From Pseudomonadota bacterium (GTDB lineage: Bacteria; Pseudomonadota; Gammaproteobacteria; Pseudomonadales; Pseudohongiellaceae), in contig JAQCKF010000001.1 in assembly GCA_027592275.1 (NCBI GenBank), forward strand, positions 1-64,000: a stretch of 64,000 bases of DNA, in the 5' to 3' direction. The position numbers and the translations under genes are program-made. The notes under the pieces are model-generated. The model made no database searches. It was not told the DNA's origin and was given only the letters and a program-made list of their open reading frames with translations. This document shows, piece by piece, positions 35,036-44,696 of this stretch (positions within the stretch are counted from its first letter, which is position 1; each line of letters starts with the position of its first letter).

Positions 35036-35641
35036 GGGTCAACTTTTACGTTAAATAGGATGAGTTTCTTGAGCGGACTATAACAGATACTGAACCGCGT
35101 CTTTGTGTCGTGCTTTCGAAGCGCGGGCATTCAATCATGTTTGGCTTTGAATCTCAAGATCATTGCCTCGAACTGCCAGATTGTTTTACGCGTTTTTCTG
35201 GCAAAAATTGTACAAATCCCCGTCGCAAATTTGACACTGACAGGAAGGTGTCAAAAATGCTTGATTTCGTGCATGTTTTAGGGGTTTTAGGCCGCAGATC
35301 ACTTGCAGTGAATACCAATATTCTATAGCATTCCGGTGCGCGTGAGGTGAGCGAAAAATCTTTGAATTCTCAGGTAATTTCGAGACTTTCAGAAGACTGA
35401 AACTTCCCCATCCAGATAATAATAATTTGCAAGGATAGCGGCGAGTCAAAACTTCGAATCGGGAATAACAATGGGGTCACTCATTGTCAAAGCCTGCCGA
35501 CAAAGTGATGGCATTAAGCTTCAATTCTTGTTCCTCTGGGACGCGATGTACATAACAACTAATTTCCCCTAGTGCTTGGCGATACTTTGTTTCCTCGACA
35601 CTAGGGATACGTTCGTAATTTTTTAGAAGGAAGGCGGGTTT
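35036..35641. other. 606-base divergent control region between cyoE and coxB
   Basis: No credible gene; the 72- and 87-codon ORFs in the track have no ribosome sites or family likeness. Three dyads are visible: TTTGACAC-N10-GTGTCAAA (35230-35255), TTTCAG-N4-CTGAAA (35387-35402) and CCCTAGTG-N24-CACTAGGG (35567-35606). The coxB ribosome site (AGAAGGAAGG) lies just before 35642. The length suggests regulated promoters or a long leader. Confidence 0.5.
35567..35606. repeat. Inverted repeat in the coxB leader
   Basis: Eight-base arms CCCTAGTG and CACTAGGG are separated by 24 bases, ending 35 bases before the coxB ATG. It could be a regulator site or an mRNA stem. No known consensus is recognised. 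Confidence 0.4.
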
Positions 35642-37000
35642 ATGGCTTTAGCGGTCGTTATTTTCTTGTTGGTAATTGGATCAGTAATTTTCCATTTTGC
35701 CAGCCCTTGGTGGTTCACAGATATTGCAGCCGACTGGGGATCAATCGATTTAACTATTAACATCACTTTTTGGGTTACCGGAATAGTATTTGTCCTATTG
35801 AATCTATTTCTAGCCTACTGTGTGTACAAATTCCGGCAAAAAGACGGCCATAAAGCCGTTTATGAGCCTGAAAACCACAAACTGGAAATCCGGCTTTCAG
35901 CAATCACGACCCTCGGTGTCGTCTTGATGCTCGCACCGGGTCTATTTGTATGGGCTAGCATCGTTACCCCGCCTGACGATGCCGCCGAATTCGAGGCCAT
36001 GGGTCAGCAATGGCAGTGGGCATTCCGCTACCCAGGTGCTGACGGTATAATGGGCACTGCAGACACTCAGATGGTTACCGAGAGCAACCCTTTCGGTGTC
36101 AATGTTGAAGACCCGAACGGTCAGGACGATGTAATCGTTACTGCTCCGGAGATGCACCTTCCTCTGGATAAGCCAGTTAAAGCCTTGCTGCGCTCCAATG
36201 ACGTATTGCACAACTTCACTGTTCCTCAGTTCCGCGTAAAGATGGACTTGGTTCCTGGTCTGATTTCATACATATGGTTCGAGCCAAACAAGGCGGGCCG
36301 TTACGACATCATGTGTGAAGAGCTTTGTGGCATCGGTCACTTCGCCATGCGCGGTGCGGTAGTTATTGAAACTCAAGCCGAATACGACGTTTGGCTTGAT
36401 GCGCAGCCAACGTTTGCGGAAACACAGGCCGTTGCCGCTGCAGACCCAGCTGCCGGTCAAGCACAATATGCGCTTTGTGCAACCTGTCACGGCACCGAGG
36501 GTGAAGGCCTTCAACAGTTGAACGGGCCTAAATTAGCCGGTCAGCAAGCATGGTATATCGAAAGACAGCTTAAATACTTCAAGCAGGGCGTTCGAGGTGG
36601 TGAAGGAGATAGCCAAGCTGCGACAGGCATGGCAGGAATGGCGAACACGCTTGCCGACGACAATGCTATTCGCAACATGGCGGCTTACATCGCTTCACTG
36701 CCTGACACACCGGCCACACCAACTGTAACTGGTGACGTAGCAAATGGCGCTAGCATTTACGATCGTAACTGCGCTGCTTGTCACTTGGATAACGGTGACG
36801 GTACTTGGTACACCGATGCGCCAAAACTTGCGGGCATGAGCGATTGGTATTTTGTTACGCAGATCAGCAATTTCAGAGCTGGCATCCGCGGCTTACATCC
36901 GAGTGATGACTACGGCGAGCTGATGGTTGGTATGGCTACTGCCATGTCAGGGCTCGAGGAAATTGAAGACGTGGCGGCTTACATCAATACATTGAGATAG
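35642..37000 (+). CDS. coxB: Cytochrome c oxidase subunit II fused to two cytochrome c domains (caa3 type)
   Basis: 452 residues. Three hydrophobic helices (~3-20, ~40-60, ~88-108) precede the CuA cupredoxin domain. CuA ligands are visible as H190, C225, E227, C229, H233 and M236 (CEELCGIGHFAM). Two cytochrome c domains follow with CATCH (279-283) and CAACH (377-381). Subunit II takes electrons and passes them to heme a. The fused diheme tail may replace or dock a soluble cytochrome such as c4. An insertion between CuA strands (GIMGTADTQMVTESNPFG) fits a subtype in which this loop is extended. It is the first gene of the oxidase operon. Confidence 0.95.
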   Translation: MALAVVIFLLVIGSVIFHFASPWWFTDIAADWGSIDLTINITFWVTGIVFVLLNLFLAYCVYKFRQKDGHKAVYEPENHKLEIRLSAITTLGVVLMLAPGLFVWASIVTPPDDAAEFEAMGQQWQWAFRYPGADGIMGTADTQMVTESNPFGVNVEDPNGQDDVIVTAPEMHLPLDKPVKALLRSNDVLHNFTVPQFRVKMDLVPGLISYIWFEPNKAGRYDIMCEELCGIGHFAMRGAVVIETQAEYDVWLDAQPTFAETQAVAAADPAAGQAQYALCATCHGTEGEGLQQLNGPKLAGQQAWYIERQLKYFKQGVRGGEGDSQAATGMAGMANTLADDNAIRNMAAYIASLPDTPATPTVTGDVANGASIYDRNCAACHLDNGDGTWYTDAPKLAGMSDWYFVTQISNFRAGIRGLHPSDDYGELMVGMATAMSGLEEIEDVAAYINTLR

Positions 37001-37087
37001 ATTGCCACAAAAAATTATTAGATAAGATTGTTAACGAATTTTAGCCATAGCTGGCTGATACAAAGATTATAGAGTTAGGAGGATTTA

Positions 37088-38878
37088 ATGGCTTACGTAC
37101 CATTAGCTGATCAAGATTCCGAAATGGAAATGCATCACCCCCATAGTTGGGTTACGAAATACGTTTGGAGCCAAGATCACAAGGTTATTGCCATTCAATA
37201 CGGTGGCATCGCCATCGCGGTTGGGGTTGTTGCATTGATTCTTTCGCTTCTAATGCGCATGCAATTGGGTTTCCCAGAGACATTTGATCTGATCGACCCG
37301 AGTTCCTACTACCAGTCGGTAACTATGCACGGCATGATTATGGTTGTTTACATGCTGACGGCGTTGTTGCTAGGCGGGTTTGGAAACTACTTGATACCGC
37401 TCATGTGTGGCGCGCGAGACATGGTGTTCCCGTTCCTGAACATGTTGAGTGTTTGGGTATACGCACTGTCGGTGATTATTCTTATGTCGAGTTTCTTCGT
37501 CAGCGGCGGGCCAACTGGGGCAGGGTGGACGTTATATCCTCCTCAGACTACCATGGCAGGCACACCTGGCCATGATATGGGCATCGTGTTGATGCTGCTC
37601 TCACTGGCCGTGTTTATTGTTGCCTTCACAATGGGCGGCCTGAACTACGTGACCACGGTTTTGCAGTATCGCTGCCGCGGCTTAACCATGATGCGTCTTC
37701 CTCTTACAGTTTGGGGAATCTTTATCGCGACAATTCTTGGTCTATTTGCATTCCCAGCGTTGCTTGTTTCGGCGATCATGATGCTATTCGATATACTCCT
37801 AGGCACTAGCTTCTTCATGCCAGCCGTTATCGAGTCAGGTACTCCACTTGATCACAACGGCGGTAGCCCGATCTTGTTCCAGCATTTGTTCTGGTTCTTC
37901 GGGCACCCTGAAGTGTACATCGTGGCGCTTCCGGCATTCGGTCTTGTTTCTGACGTACTCTCAACTCATGCACGAAAGAATATCTTCGGTTACCGCATGA
38001 TGGTTTGGGCGATCATCGCAATTGGCGGATTAAGCTTCGTCGTATGGGCTCACCACATGTATGTAAGTGGTATGCACCCCTACTTCGGCTTCTTCTTCGC
38101 CACGACCACATTGATCATCGCTGTTCCTACTGCACTTAAAGTTTACAACTGGGTGCTAACGCTTTGGGAAGGCGATATCCGACTGAACGCGCCAATGTAT
38201 TTCGCCATCGGATTTATCTTTACATTCATCCACGGTGGATTAACTGGTCTGTTTCTAGGTAACGTGGTTATCGACTTACCTCTTTCCGACACTTACTTTG
38301 TAGTTGCTCACTTCCATATGGTGATGGGTGTATCTCCGGTACTAGTTATCTTCGCTGCTTTGTATCACTGGTATCCGAAGGTTACGGGTCGCATGTTTCA
38401 TGAAGGTATGGCGAAGGCACACTTCTGGATTACTTTCCTAGGTACCTACGCAATCTACTTGCCGATGCACTACCTTGGCTTCTTGGGTGTTCCGCGTCGC
38501 TACTACGCAATGGGATCCACAGACTTTATCCCAGAGTCTGCGCAAGACTTGAACGCAGCGATCACAATCGCAGCGCTAATAGTGGGCGCAGCGCAGATCC
38601 TATTCTTCATCAACATATTCTGGAGCTTGCGTAATGGCAAGCCATCAGGGCCTAACCCTTGGGGTTCTGCCTCTTTAGAATGGCAGACACCTGATACTCC
38701 GCCTAAACATGGCAACTGGGGTGATGAGCTACCAACTGTTTATCGTTGGGCTTACGACTACAGCGTTCCAGGTGCACACGAAGACTTCATTCCACAGAAT
38801 GTGCCTGAAAGTGAAGAGCCAACTGCGGATGAGCAACACTTCGATCCTGATCATGACGCATCTAAGGCAGACGCATGA
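37088..38878 (+). CDS. coxA: Cytochrome c oxidase subunit I
   Basis: 596 residues with a strong AGGAGG ribosome site and twelve or more helices. The heme/CuB ligand motifs are present: TMHGMIMV (low-spin heme His), WFFGHPEVYIVALP (CuB His and cross-linked Tyr), WAHHMY (CuB His pair) and VVAHFHMVMG (heme a3 and heme a His). It is the proton-pumping catalytic subunit. The C-terminus is extended and acidic. Its stop overlaps the next gene's start (ATGA). Confidence 0.98.
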   Translation: MAYVPLADQDSEMEMHHPHSWVTKYVWSQDHKVIAIQYGGIAIAVGVVALILSLLMRMQLGFPETFDLIDPSSYYQSVTMHGMIMVVYMLTALLLGGFGNYLIPLMCGARDMVFPFLNMLSVWVYALSVIILMSSFFVSGGPTGAGWTLYPPQTTMAGTPGHDMGIVLMLLSLAVFIVAFTMGGLNYVTTVLQYRCRGLTMMRLPLTVWGIFIATILGLFAFPALLVSAIMMLFDILLGTSFFMPAVIESGTPLDHNGGSPILFQHLFWFFGHPEVYIVALPAFGLVSDVLSTHARKNIFGYRMMVWAIIAIGGLSFVVWAHHMYVSGMHPYFGFFFATTTLIIAVPTALKVYNWVLTLWEGDIRLNAPMYFAIGFIFTFIHGGLTGLFLGNVVIDLPLSDTYFVVAHFHMVMGVSPVLVIFAALYHWYPKVTGRMFHEGMAKAHFWITFLGTYAIYLPMHYLGFLGVPRRYYAMGSTDFIPESAQDLNAAITIAALIVGAAQILFFINIFWSLRNGKPSGPNPWGSASLEWQTPDTPPKHGNWGDELPTVYRWAYDYSVPGAHEDFIPQNVPESEEPTADEQHFDPDHDASKADA

Positions 38879-39489
38879 GCCTGATTAAGACACTCACCGA
38901 GAAGCCCTGGGAACGAAAGGGTGTAATTGGCGGGCTAAACCCGGAGGGCGCTTTCGAGTCGCCCCCGGAGCGCGTCGCGCTAGGTTTCTTCCTTACGATT
39001 GCTTCTGTGATTTTCTCGATGTTTGGCGTGAGCTACGTCATTCGAATGTCATTGCCGGATTGGGAGCCACTGGCCGAACCTTCTCAGCTATGGCTAAACA
39101 CTGGATTGCTTGCCATCAGTAGTATTTTATTCCAGTGGGCAAGAAATATAGCCAATGCAGGCAAACAGAAGAACTTAATGACCGCCTTTATCGGTGGAGG
39201 TGTGTTTGCCTTGCTGTTTATAGCAGGACAGATGGTTATCTGGGAAAACCTACAGGCTACGGGTTTTTATGTAGCCTCTAACCCAGCCAACTCATTCTTC
39301 TATCTGCTAACAGGTTTGCATATCGCTCACTTACTAGGTGGGCTTTGGGTGTGGAGTAAAAGTTCAATACGATTGATATCCGGAAGCAAGCCTGAAGACG
39401 TGCGCCTCAGCATCGAGCTGTGTACTTTATATTGGCACTTCTTGCTAATTGTCTGGTTGGTTATTTTTGCAATTCTTTCCAATACCTAA
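38875..39489 (+). CDS. Cytochrome c oxidase subunit III-family protein (first copy)
   Basis: 204 residues with five membrane helices. The NSFFYLLTGLHIAHLLGGLWVW and LYWHFLLIVWLVIFAIL motifs are the subunit III core (helices with conserved His and TYWHF-like sequence). It is shorter than seven-helix CoxC and translationally coupled to coxA. It stabilises subunit I and its proton uptake path. A second subunit III-type gene follows. Confidence 0.88.
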   Translation: MSLIKTLTEKPWERKGVIGGLNPEGAFESPPERVALGFFLTIASVIFSMFGVSYVIRMSLPDWEPLAEPSQLWLNTGLLAISSILFQWARNIANAGKQKNLMTAFIGGGVFALLFIAGQMVIWENLQATGFYVASNPANSFFYLLTGLHIAHLLGGLWVWSKSSIRLISGSKPEDVRLSIELCTLYWHFLLIVWLVIFAILSNT

Positions 39490-39550
39490 TAGTTAATCAT
39501 TAGGGATTGGGGAAAATAGAGTTTAATTAGAACATTAATAGGAAATAAGA

Positions 39551-40216
39551 ATGAGCGAAGCAGCTATAAGCGGATCAAACTCGACCCTAGTGGACGATTG
39601 GAGCGCCGATAAACAGGCCTACCATGTGCCTTGGGGTAAGGCCATGATGTGGATCTTCCTAGTGAGTGATACCTTTATTTTCACTTGCTTTCTAACTGGC
39701 TATCTCCATGTTCGATTAACTACCACCGATCCATGGCCTCTGCAGAGTGAAATCTTTGCGCTTTCTTTCGGCGGCGATCCTATTCCGCTGATTTTGATCG
39801 CGATCATGACCTTTATACTGATTACCAGTTCTGGAACCATGGCGCTGGCGGTTAATTTCGGGTATCGCAGAGATAAGAAAAAGACATTCTGGTTTATGGT
39901 TGCTACCGCCGCCTTTGGTGCCTCATTCGTAGGCATGCAGGCATTTGAGTGGAGCAAGCTGATTCTGGAAGAGGGTGTAAGGCCTTGGGGTAACCCCTTT
40001 GGTGCGCCTCAGTTTGGGTCTGTATTTTTTATGATTACCGGCTTTCACGGTTTGCACGTAACCGCCGGTGTCATTTACTTGTTAACCGTTGCTTTCAAAG
40101 TAAAGAAGGGACACTACGACAAGAAGGGTTATGAGATTGTAGAGATTGCCGGTTTGTATTGGCACTTTGTGGATCTTGTTTGGGTATTCATTTTCGCATT
40201 TTTCTACTTATTGTAA
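39551..40216 (+). CDS. Cytochrome c oxidase subunit III-family protein (second copy)
   Basis: 221 residues with five membrane helices. MMWIFLVSDTFIFTCFLTGYLHVR, FFMITGFHGLHVTAGVIYLL and GLYWHFVDLVWVFIFAFFYLL match the heme-copper oxidase subunit III family and are closer to the classical form than the preceding gene. Two different subunit III proteins in one operon are not typical of the Pseudomonas aa3 operon; the pair may form a heteromeric module. Confidence 0.9.
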   Translation: MSEAAISGSNSTLVDDWSADKQAYHVPWGKAMMWIFLVSDTFIFTCFLTGYLHVRLTTTDPWPLQSEIFALSFGGDPIPLILIAIMTFILITSSGTMALAVNFGYRRDKKKTFWFMVATAAFGASFVGMQAFEWSKLILEEGVRPWGNPFGAPQFGSVFFMITGFHGLHVTAGVIYLLTVAFKVKKGHYDKKGYEIVEIAGLYWHFVDLVWVFIFAFFYLL

Positions 40217-40228
40217 TAGGGGACAGAA

Positions 40229-40633
40229 ATGTCATCTGAAGCAGGTCAACAACATCCCCTAGGGATTTATTACAAAATTTGGATTCTTCTGTTCGTATTG
40301 AGCTCGTTCTCGTACGCGGTTGATTTCTTTAATGTGCAGGGCGGCATGCGCTGGGGTCTAGTACTCCTGTTCATGGCTTTGAAGGCGGGCTTTATCGTTG
40401 CGATCTTCATGCACGTGGTTTGGGAAAGAATGGCGTTGGTTTTAACTATTCTTGGCCCTCCGCTTGTACTGCTACTACTTATCGGCCTTATGTCGGTCGA
40501 AGGTTTCTATATCTCTGGTGCACGAGTTCAGTATATGGGCCAGGACCCAAATCAAGTGGCTCTCACCCCAGCTGATCTTCACGGTGGTGGACATGGAGAG
40601 GAAGAAGAGCACGCAGAAGAGGAAGCACACTAG
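40229..40633 (+). CDS. Cytochrome c oxidase subunit IV-like (CtaF/CyoD-type) protein
   Basis: 134 residues with three hydrophobic helices (YYKIWILLFVLSSFSYAVDF; WGLVLLFMALKAGFIVAIFMHVVWE; VLTILGPPLVLLLLIGLMSVEG). AxKAxxIxxxFMH is the prokaryotic COX4 hallmark. The C-terminus is His/Glu-rich (HGGGHGEEEEHAEEEAH) and could bind metal. It is the last gene of the oxidase operon, followed by a terminator. Confidence 0.88.
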   Translation: MSSEAGQQHPLGIYYKIWILLFVLSSFSYAVDFFNVQGGMRWGLVLLFMALKAGFIVAIFMHVVWERMALVLTILGPPLVLLLLIGLMSVEGFYISGARVQYMGQDPNQVALTPADLHGGGHGEEEEHAEEEAH

Positions 40634-40649
40634 TTAGTGTGCTCTGCAT

Positions 40650-40680
40650 AAAAAAAGGCCGCTTCGAGCGGCCTTTTTTT
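40650..40680. terminator. Bidirectional rho-independent terminator after the cox operon
   Basis: AAAAAAGGCCGC-TTCGA-GCGGCCTTTTTTT forms a GC-rich stem with a short loop, an A-run before and a T-run after, so it can stop transcription from both the cox operon and the convergent aroE side. Confidence 0.95.
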
Positions 40681-40722
40681 ATGCCTGTCGAAAAGGCAAA
40701 ACACTGCTCGCTAAAAAGCTAA

Positions 40723-41556
40723 CTAGAATTGCTCTCGTAGGTGGGCCATAACGGAGGCAGTGTTTGGACGAACTCCTCGCCATAGTGCGAACGCTTCAGC
40801 CGCCTGTTCAACCAACATCCCTAGACCGTCGATACTTATGCTTGCTCCTTCCTTTTTCCCCCACTGCACAAAAGGCGTGTCGGTTGCCGAATACATCAGA
40901 TCATAACAACAGCAACCAGGCGCAATAAGATTCGCATCTAGCTTAGGCATTTCTCCGAGCAAGCTAGAAGATGTTCCATTGATGATCAGATCATAACTAC
41001 GGCCATTGTTTGCAACTTCTTGCAGCCTTGCATACGACATGGCTTCGATAGGTGCCATAGATTGCATCTCTTCAGCCAAGTGTTCGGCTTTAGATACGTC
41101 TCGATTAACGATCGTAATCGCCGAGGCTTGTTCATAAACTAGCGCGGCCATAATTCCGCGAACAGCACCGCCGGCACCTAGGATAAGCACCCTTTGGCCA
41201 CTAATCGCTACCTTATTATTCAGCTTAAGATCGGTCATGAGTCCAACGCCATCTGTATTGTCGCCACAGATGTCTCCGTTAGCGTCTAGGAATAGAGTAT
41301 TTACGGCTTGTGCTAACTCTGCCCTAGGGGAGCAACTCGCAACTAGTGCAAATGCATTCCCCTTGAAGGGAACCGTCACGTTCAATCCCCCTCCGCCGCC
41401 TGCAAAGAAATTTCTGACGAAGCCTTCAAATTCATTTTCTTCTAGAGGAATAGCCACGTAGCTCATCGTCTGATCTGTTTGCTGCGCAAACATGGAATGG
41501 ATCAGGGGCGATTTGCTGTGACTTACAGGATTGCCGAGTACTGCATATTTGGACAC
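40723..41556 (-). CDS. aroE: Shikimate dehydrogenase AroE
   Basis: 277 residues from GTG. The substrate part has VLGNPVSHSKSPLIHSMF and the catalytic Lys in NVTVPFKG. The NADP-binding loop is LGAGGAVRGI, with NRD following. It reduces 3-dehydroshikimate to shikimate in aromatic biosynthesis. It is downstream of hemF and tsaC in the same direction, as I recall for pseudomonads. Confidence 0.97.
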   Translation of the reverse strand: MSKYAVLGNPVSHSKSPLIHSMFAQQTDQTMSYVAIPLEENEFEGFVRNFFAGGGGGLNVTVPFKGNAFALVASCSPRAELAQAVNTLFLDANGDICGDNTDGVGLMTDLKLNNKVAISGQRVLILGAGGAVRGIMAALVYEQASAITIVNRDVSKAEHLAEEMQSMAPIEAMSYARLQEVANNGRSYDLIINGTSSSLLGEMPKLDANLIAPGCCCYDLMYSATDTPFVQWGKKEGASISIDGLGMLVEQAAEAFALWRGVRPNTASVMAHLREQF

Positions 41557-41616
41557 GGGTGATCTTTCTCTTCTTTCAATTTTCTTTCTATTTTTTAGGG
41601 GCTTCTACCTAGAAGA

Positions 41617-42558
<942 letters not shown>

Positions 42559-42587
42559 TTAACGACTTCATACCATCCAGCCCTAAT

Positions 42588-43154
42588 TCAGCGGATAACT
42601 CTTCCAGAGAGTAAGTCCCGCATCTCAGACGGCTTAGCCGCTTGTCCGAGATATCCATCTACTATGCCGGCTATCTTATCTGCAAATTTGTCTTCAAGTA
42701 TTAATCTAGATCTAATTTCTTCTTCGCCGGCTTCATTCGCCGATGTCGAGACGAGAGGCCCGCCGAATGCAAAGCATAACTCCTGCACAGCCAGGTGGGC
42801 GCTCACTCGTATCGCCACGGATTGATGATCACCCTTAATCCAGCCCGGTATCAACCTATCAGTGTCAGGAACTAGCCAGGTAACATGGCCCGGCCACGAA
42901 GCACTTAATGTGTCTCTGTGTTCTCTGCTCAGTTTACTAAGAAGCGGCTCGAATTGATCGATGCTCCCACTAACTAATATCAGCCCCTTATGTACTGGCC
43001 GATTTTTTAGACGAAGAATTTCGCTTACCGCGGGTTCACTGTGGGGGTCACAGCCTAGTCCCCAAACAGCCTCTGTTGGATAAGCGATAATATTACCTTG
43101 TTTCAGGTTCTGACAAGCTAGCTCAATGTTTAGCCTGGTCACTTTAATTCTCAC
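42588..43154 (-). CDS. tsaC: L-threonylcarbamoyladenylate synthase TsaC (YrdC/Sua5 family)
   Basis: 188 residues from GTG. The YrdC fold signature is AYPTEAVWGLGCDP plus KxR-type residues, with SWPGHVTWLVP, VAIRVSAH and PLVSTSANEAGE downstream. It makes the threonylcarbamoyl-AMP used for t6A37 tRNA modification. Its length fits TsaC, the short form without the Sua5 domain. Confidence 0.95.
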   Translation of the reverse strand: MRIKVTRLNIELACQNLKQGNIIAYPTEAVWGLGCDPHSEPAVSEILRLKNRPVHKGLILVSGSIDQFEPLLSKLSREHRDTLSASWPGHVTWLVPDTDRLIPGWIKGDHQSVAIRVSAHLAVQELCFAFGGPLVSTSANEAGEEEIRSRLILEDKFADKIAGIVDGYLGQAAKPSEMRDLLSGRVIR

Positions 43155-43455
43155 TCACCAATGAACAGCAATATTGCTCAAATTCGGTAATATTAACAAA
43201 GGAATTCCTGCAATGCCTTGTCTTAGGTTTAGGCTTGCACTTTTTCACTATTTGCAGAGCGTTCACTTTTTACTCTGTCTGCTAAGTCGGCATCTACCTG
43301 AAAGTATCTACTGCAGGTTTCATGTAACCTATATCGTTTTCTGATCCTACTAAAATGGCAGAAAATTGGCGGCTCTTCACAATCGAACTCTAGAAAATAG
43401 TGAAAGAGGAAACTACCGCAGACCTCTAGTCTATGCAAGAAAACTAGACTGAGCT
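43155..43455. other. Non-coding spacer between dprA and tsaC
   Basis: 301 bases. A 69-codon minus-strand ORF exists but has cysteine-rich, unfamiliar sequence and no support. A small dyad AGTCTA/TAGACT (43428-43450) lies just after the dprA stop and might weakly end transcription. Nothing else is seen. Confidence 0.4.
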
Positions 43456-44574
43456 CTAGCCCAACTTAAAGTAACGACCCCCCTCTTGGCGAATCAAGCC
43501 TGCTGCTTCAAGTTGAATAAGTTCCGCATTTAATTGAGTTATGCTGAGCCCACACTCACCTTGTATCGCTTGGAATAGACATCCCTGATGATCGATAGCC
43601 TTTAAGGCGATGAATTTCGAAGCCGCGTCGCTCTTTATACCTAGTGTACCTGTGCATGACTCTTCGCTTTTATTCCCTGCAGGTTCTTGGGCCAGACCAA
43701 GCTCGTCCAAAACATCCGAAGGCTCTTCGACCAATTTAGCTCCCTGCTTTATAAGCTGGTGACACCCGCGGCTCTGGGGGCTAGCAACGGGACCCGGCAC
43801 GGCAAAAACATCCCGGTTCTGTTCCATAGCTAATCTAGCGGTTATAAGCGACCCACTCTTTACATTGGCCTCTACCACTAACGTCCCGATCGCTAGTCCA
43901 CTAATGATTCTATTCCTTCTAGGGAAGTTACTAGGATAGGGAGGTGTACCAATTGGGAATTCCGACACAAGGGCGCCATTCTCGACTATGCGTTGCGCTA
44001 ACTTTTTATTCCCCGAAGGGTAGACACTATCAATTCCTGTCCCTATAACTGCGATAGTTTTCCTTCCGCTATCCAACGCTCCTTCGTGTGCTTTGCTGTC
44101 GATTCCTGACGCCAACCCACTACAAATTTGCAACCCTGCCTTACTTAGTTCCTGCGCCATCCAATAAGCATTCCTCTTTCCGTAAGTACTCGCCCTGCGG
44201 CTGCCCACGAGCGCGAAGTGTCTTCCTCCTAGAGCGCTAAGTGAGCCTTTCACGAAAAGTATTGGCGGGGCAGAGTCTATTTCGCGTAACAGGTTAGGAT
44301 AGTACTGTGATTCATAACAAACTAAATAATTTCTGTCTTTGGCAGCCCACTCTAATGCCACTTGGGTACTTCGTTGCAAACCGGCTTTGCTACTAACGCT
44401 ACCCAGTAATTCAATTTGCAAGTTGTCGAAACCTAGATCCTGGAACGTAGACCGTGGCAGTTCCATTAGCGTTTTGGCCGAGCCGAACTCTCTCAGTAGT
44501 TTCGAGATTATAGGGATCGGGATCTTCTTACTGTTGATCAACGTCAAGTAGTACAGACAAGTATCGGAGTCCAT
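43456..44574 (-). CDS. dprA: DNA-processing protein DprA/Smf
   Basis: 372 residues from ATG 44574 (MDSDTCLYYLTL). The track begins 15 codons earlier at a TTG with unfamiliar residues. The N-terminal SAM-like part is followed by the Rossmann DprA core (FALVGSRRASTYGKRNAYW, ICSGLASGIDSKAHEGAL, IAVIGTGIDSVYPSGN, SEFPIGTPPYPSNFPRRNRIISGL). A C-terminal winged-helix domain starts near SKFIALKAIDHQG. It loads RecA on incoming single strands during natural transformation. Confidence 0.95.
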   Translation of the reverse strand: MDSDTCLYYLTLINSKKIPIPIISKLLREFGSAKTLMELPRSTFQDLGFDNLQIELLGSVSSKAGLQRSTQVALEWAAKDRNYLVCYESQYYPNLLREIDSAPPILFVKGSLSALGGRHFALVGSRRASTYGKRNAYWMAQELSKAGLQICSGLASGIDSKAHEGALDSGRKTIAVIGTGIDSVYPSGNKKLAQRIVENGALVSEFPIGTPPYPSNFPRRNRIISGLAIGTLVVEANVKSGSLITARLAMEQNRDVFAVPGPVASPQSRGCHQLIKQGAKLVEEPSDVLDELGLAQEPAGNKSEESCTGTLGIKSDAASKFIALKAIDHQGCLFQAIQGECGLSITQLNAELIQLEAAGLIRQEGGRYFKLG

Positions 44575-44696
44575 TGTTGGTCCAAGGGTGATTCGAAATG
44601 ACGGCACTGCGCAACACAAAGCCCAGGGATAGCTGGGTTCTGAGGATTAACTAGCCTAAGACTAGTCTAGTAGATGAAGGGATGTGTGACGTAGTT

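Noticed and set aside
35110-35449. Two ORFs of 72 and 87 codons in the cyoE-coxB spacer
   Set aside because: They overlap on opposite strands, lack ribosome sites and look like chance ORFs.
43229-43438. 69-codon minus-strand ORF between dprA and tsaC
   Set aside because: No ribosome site, unusual composition and no family likeness.
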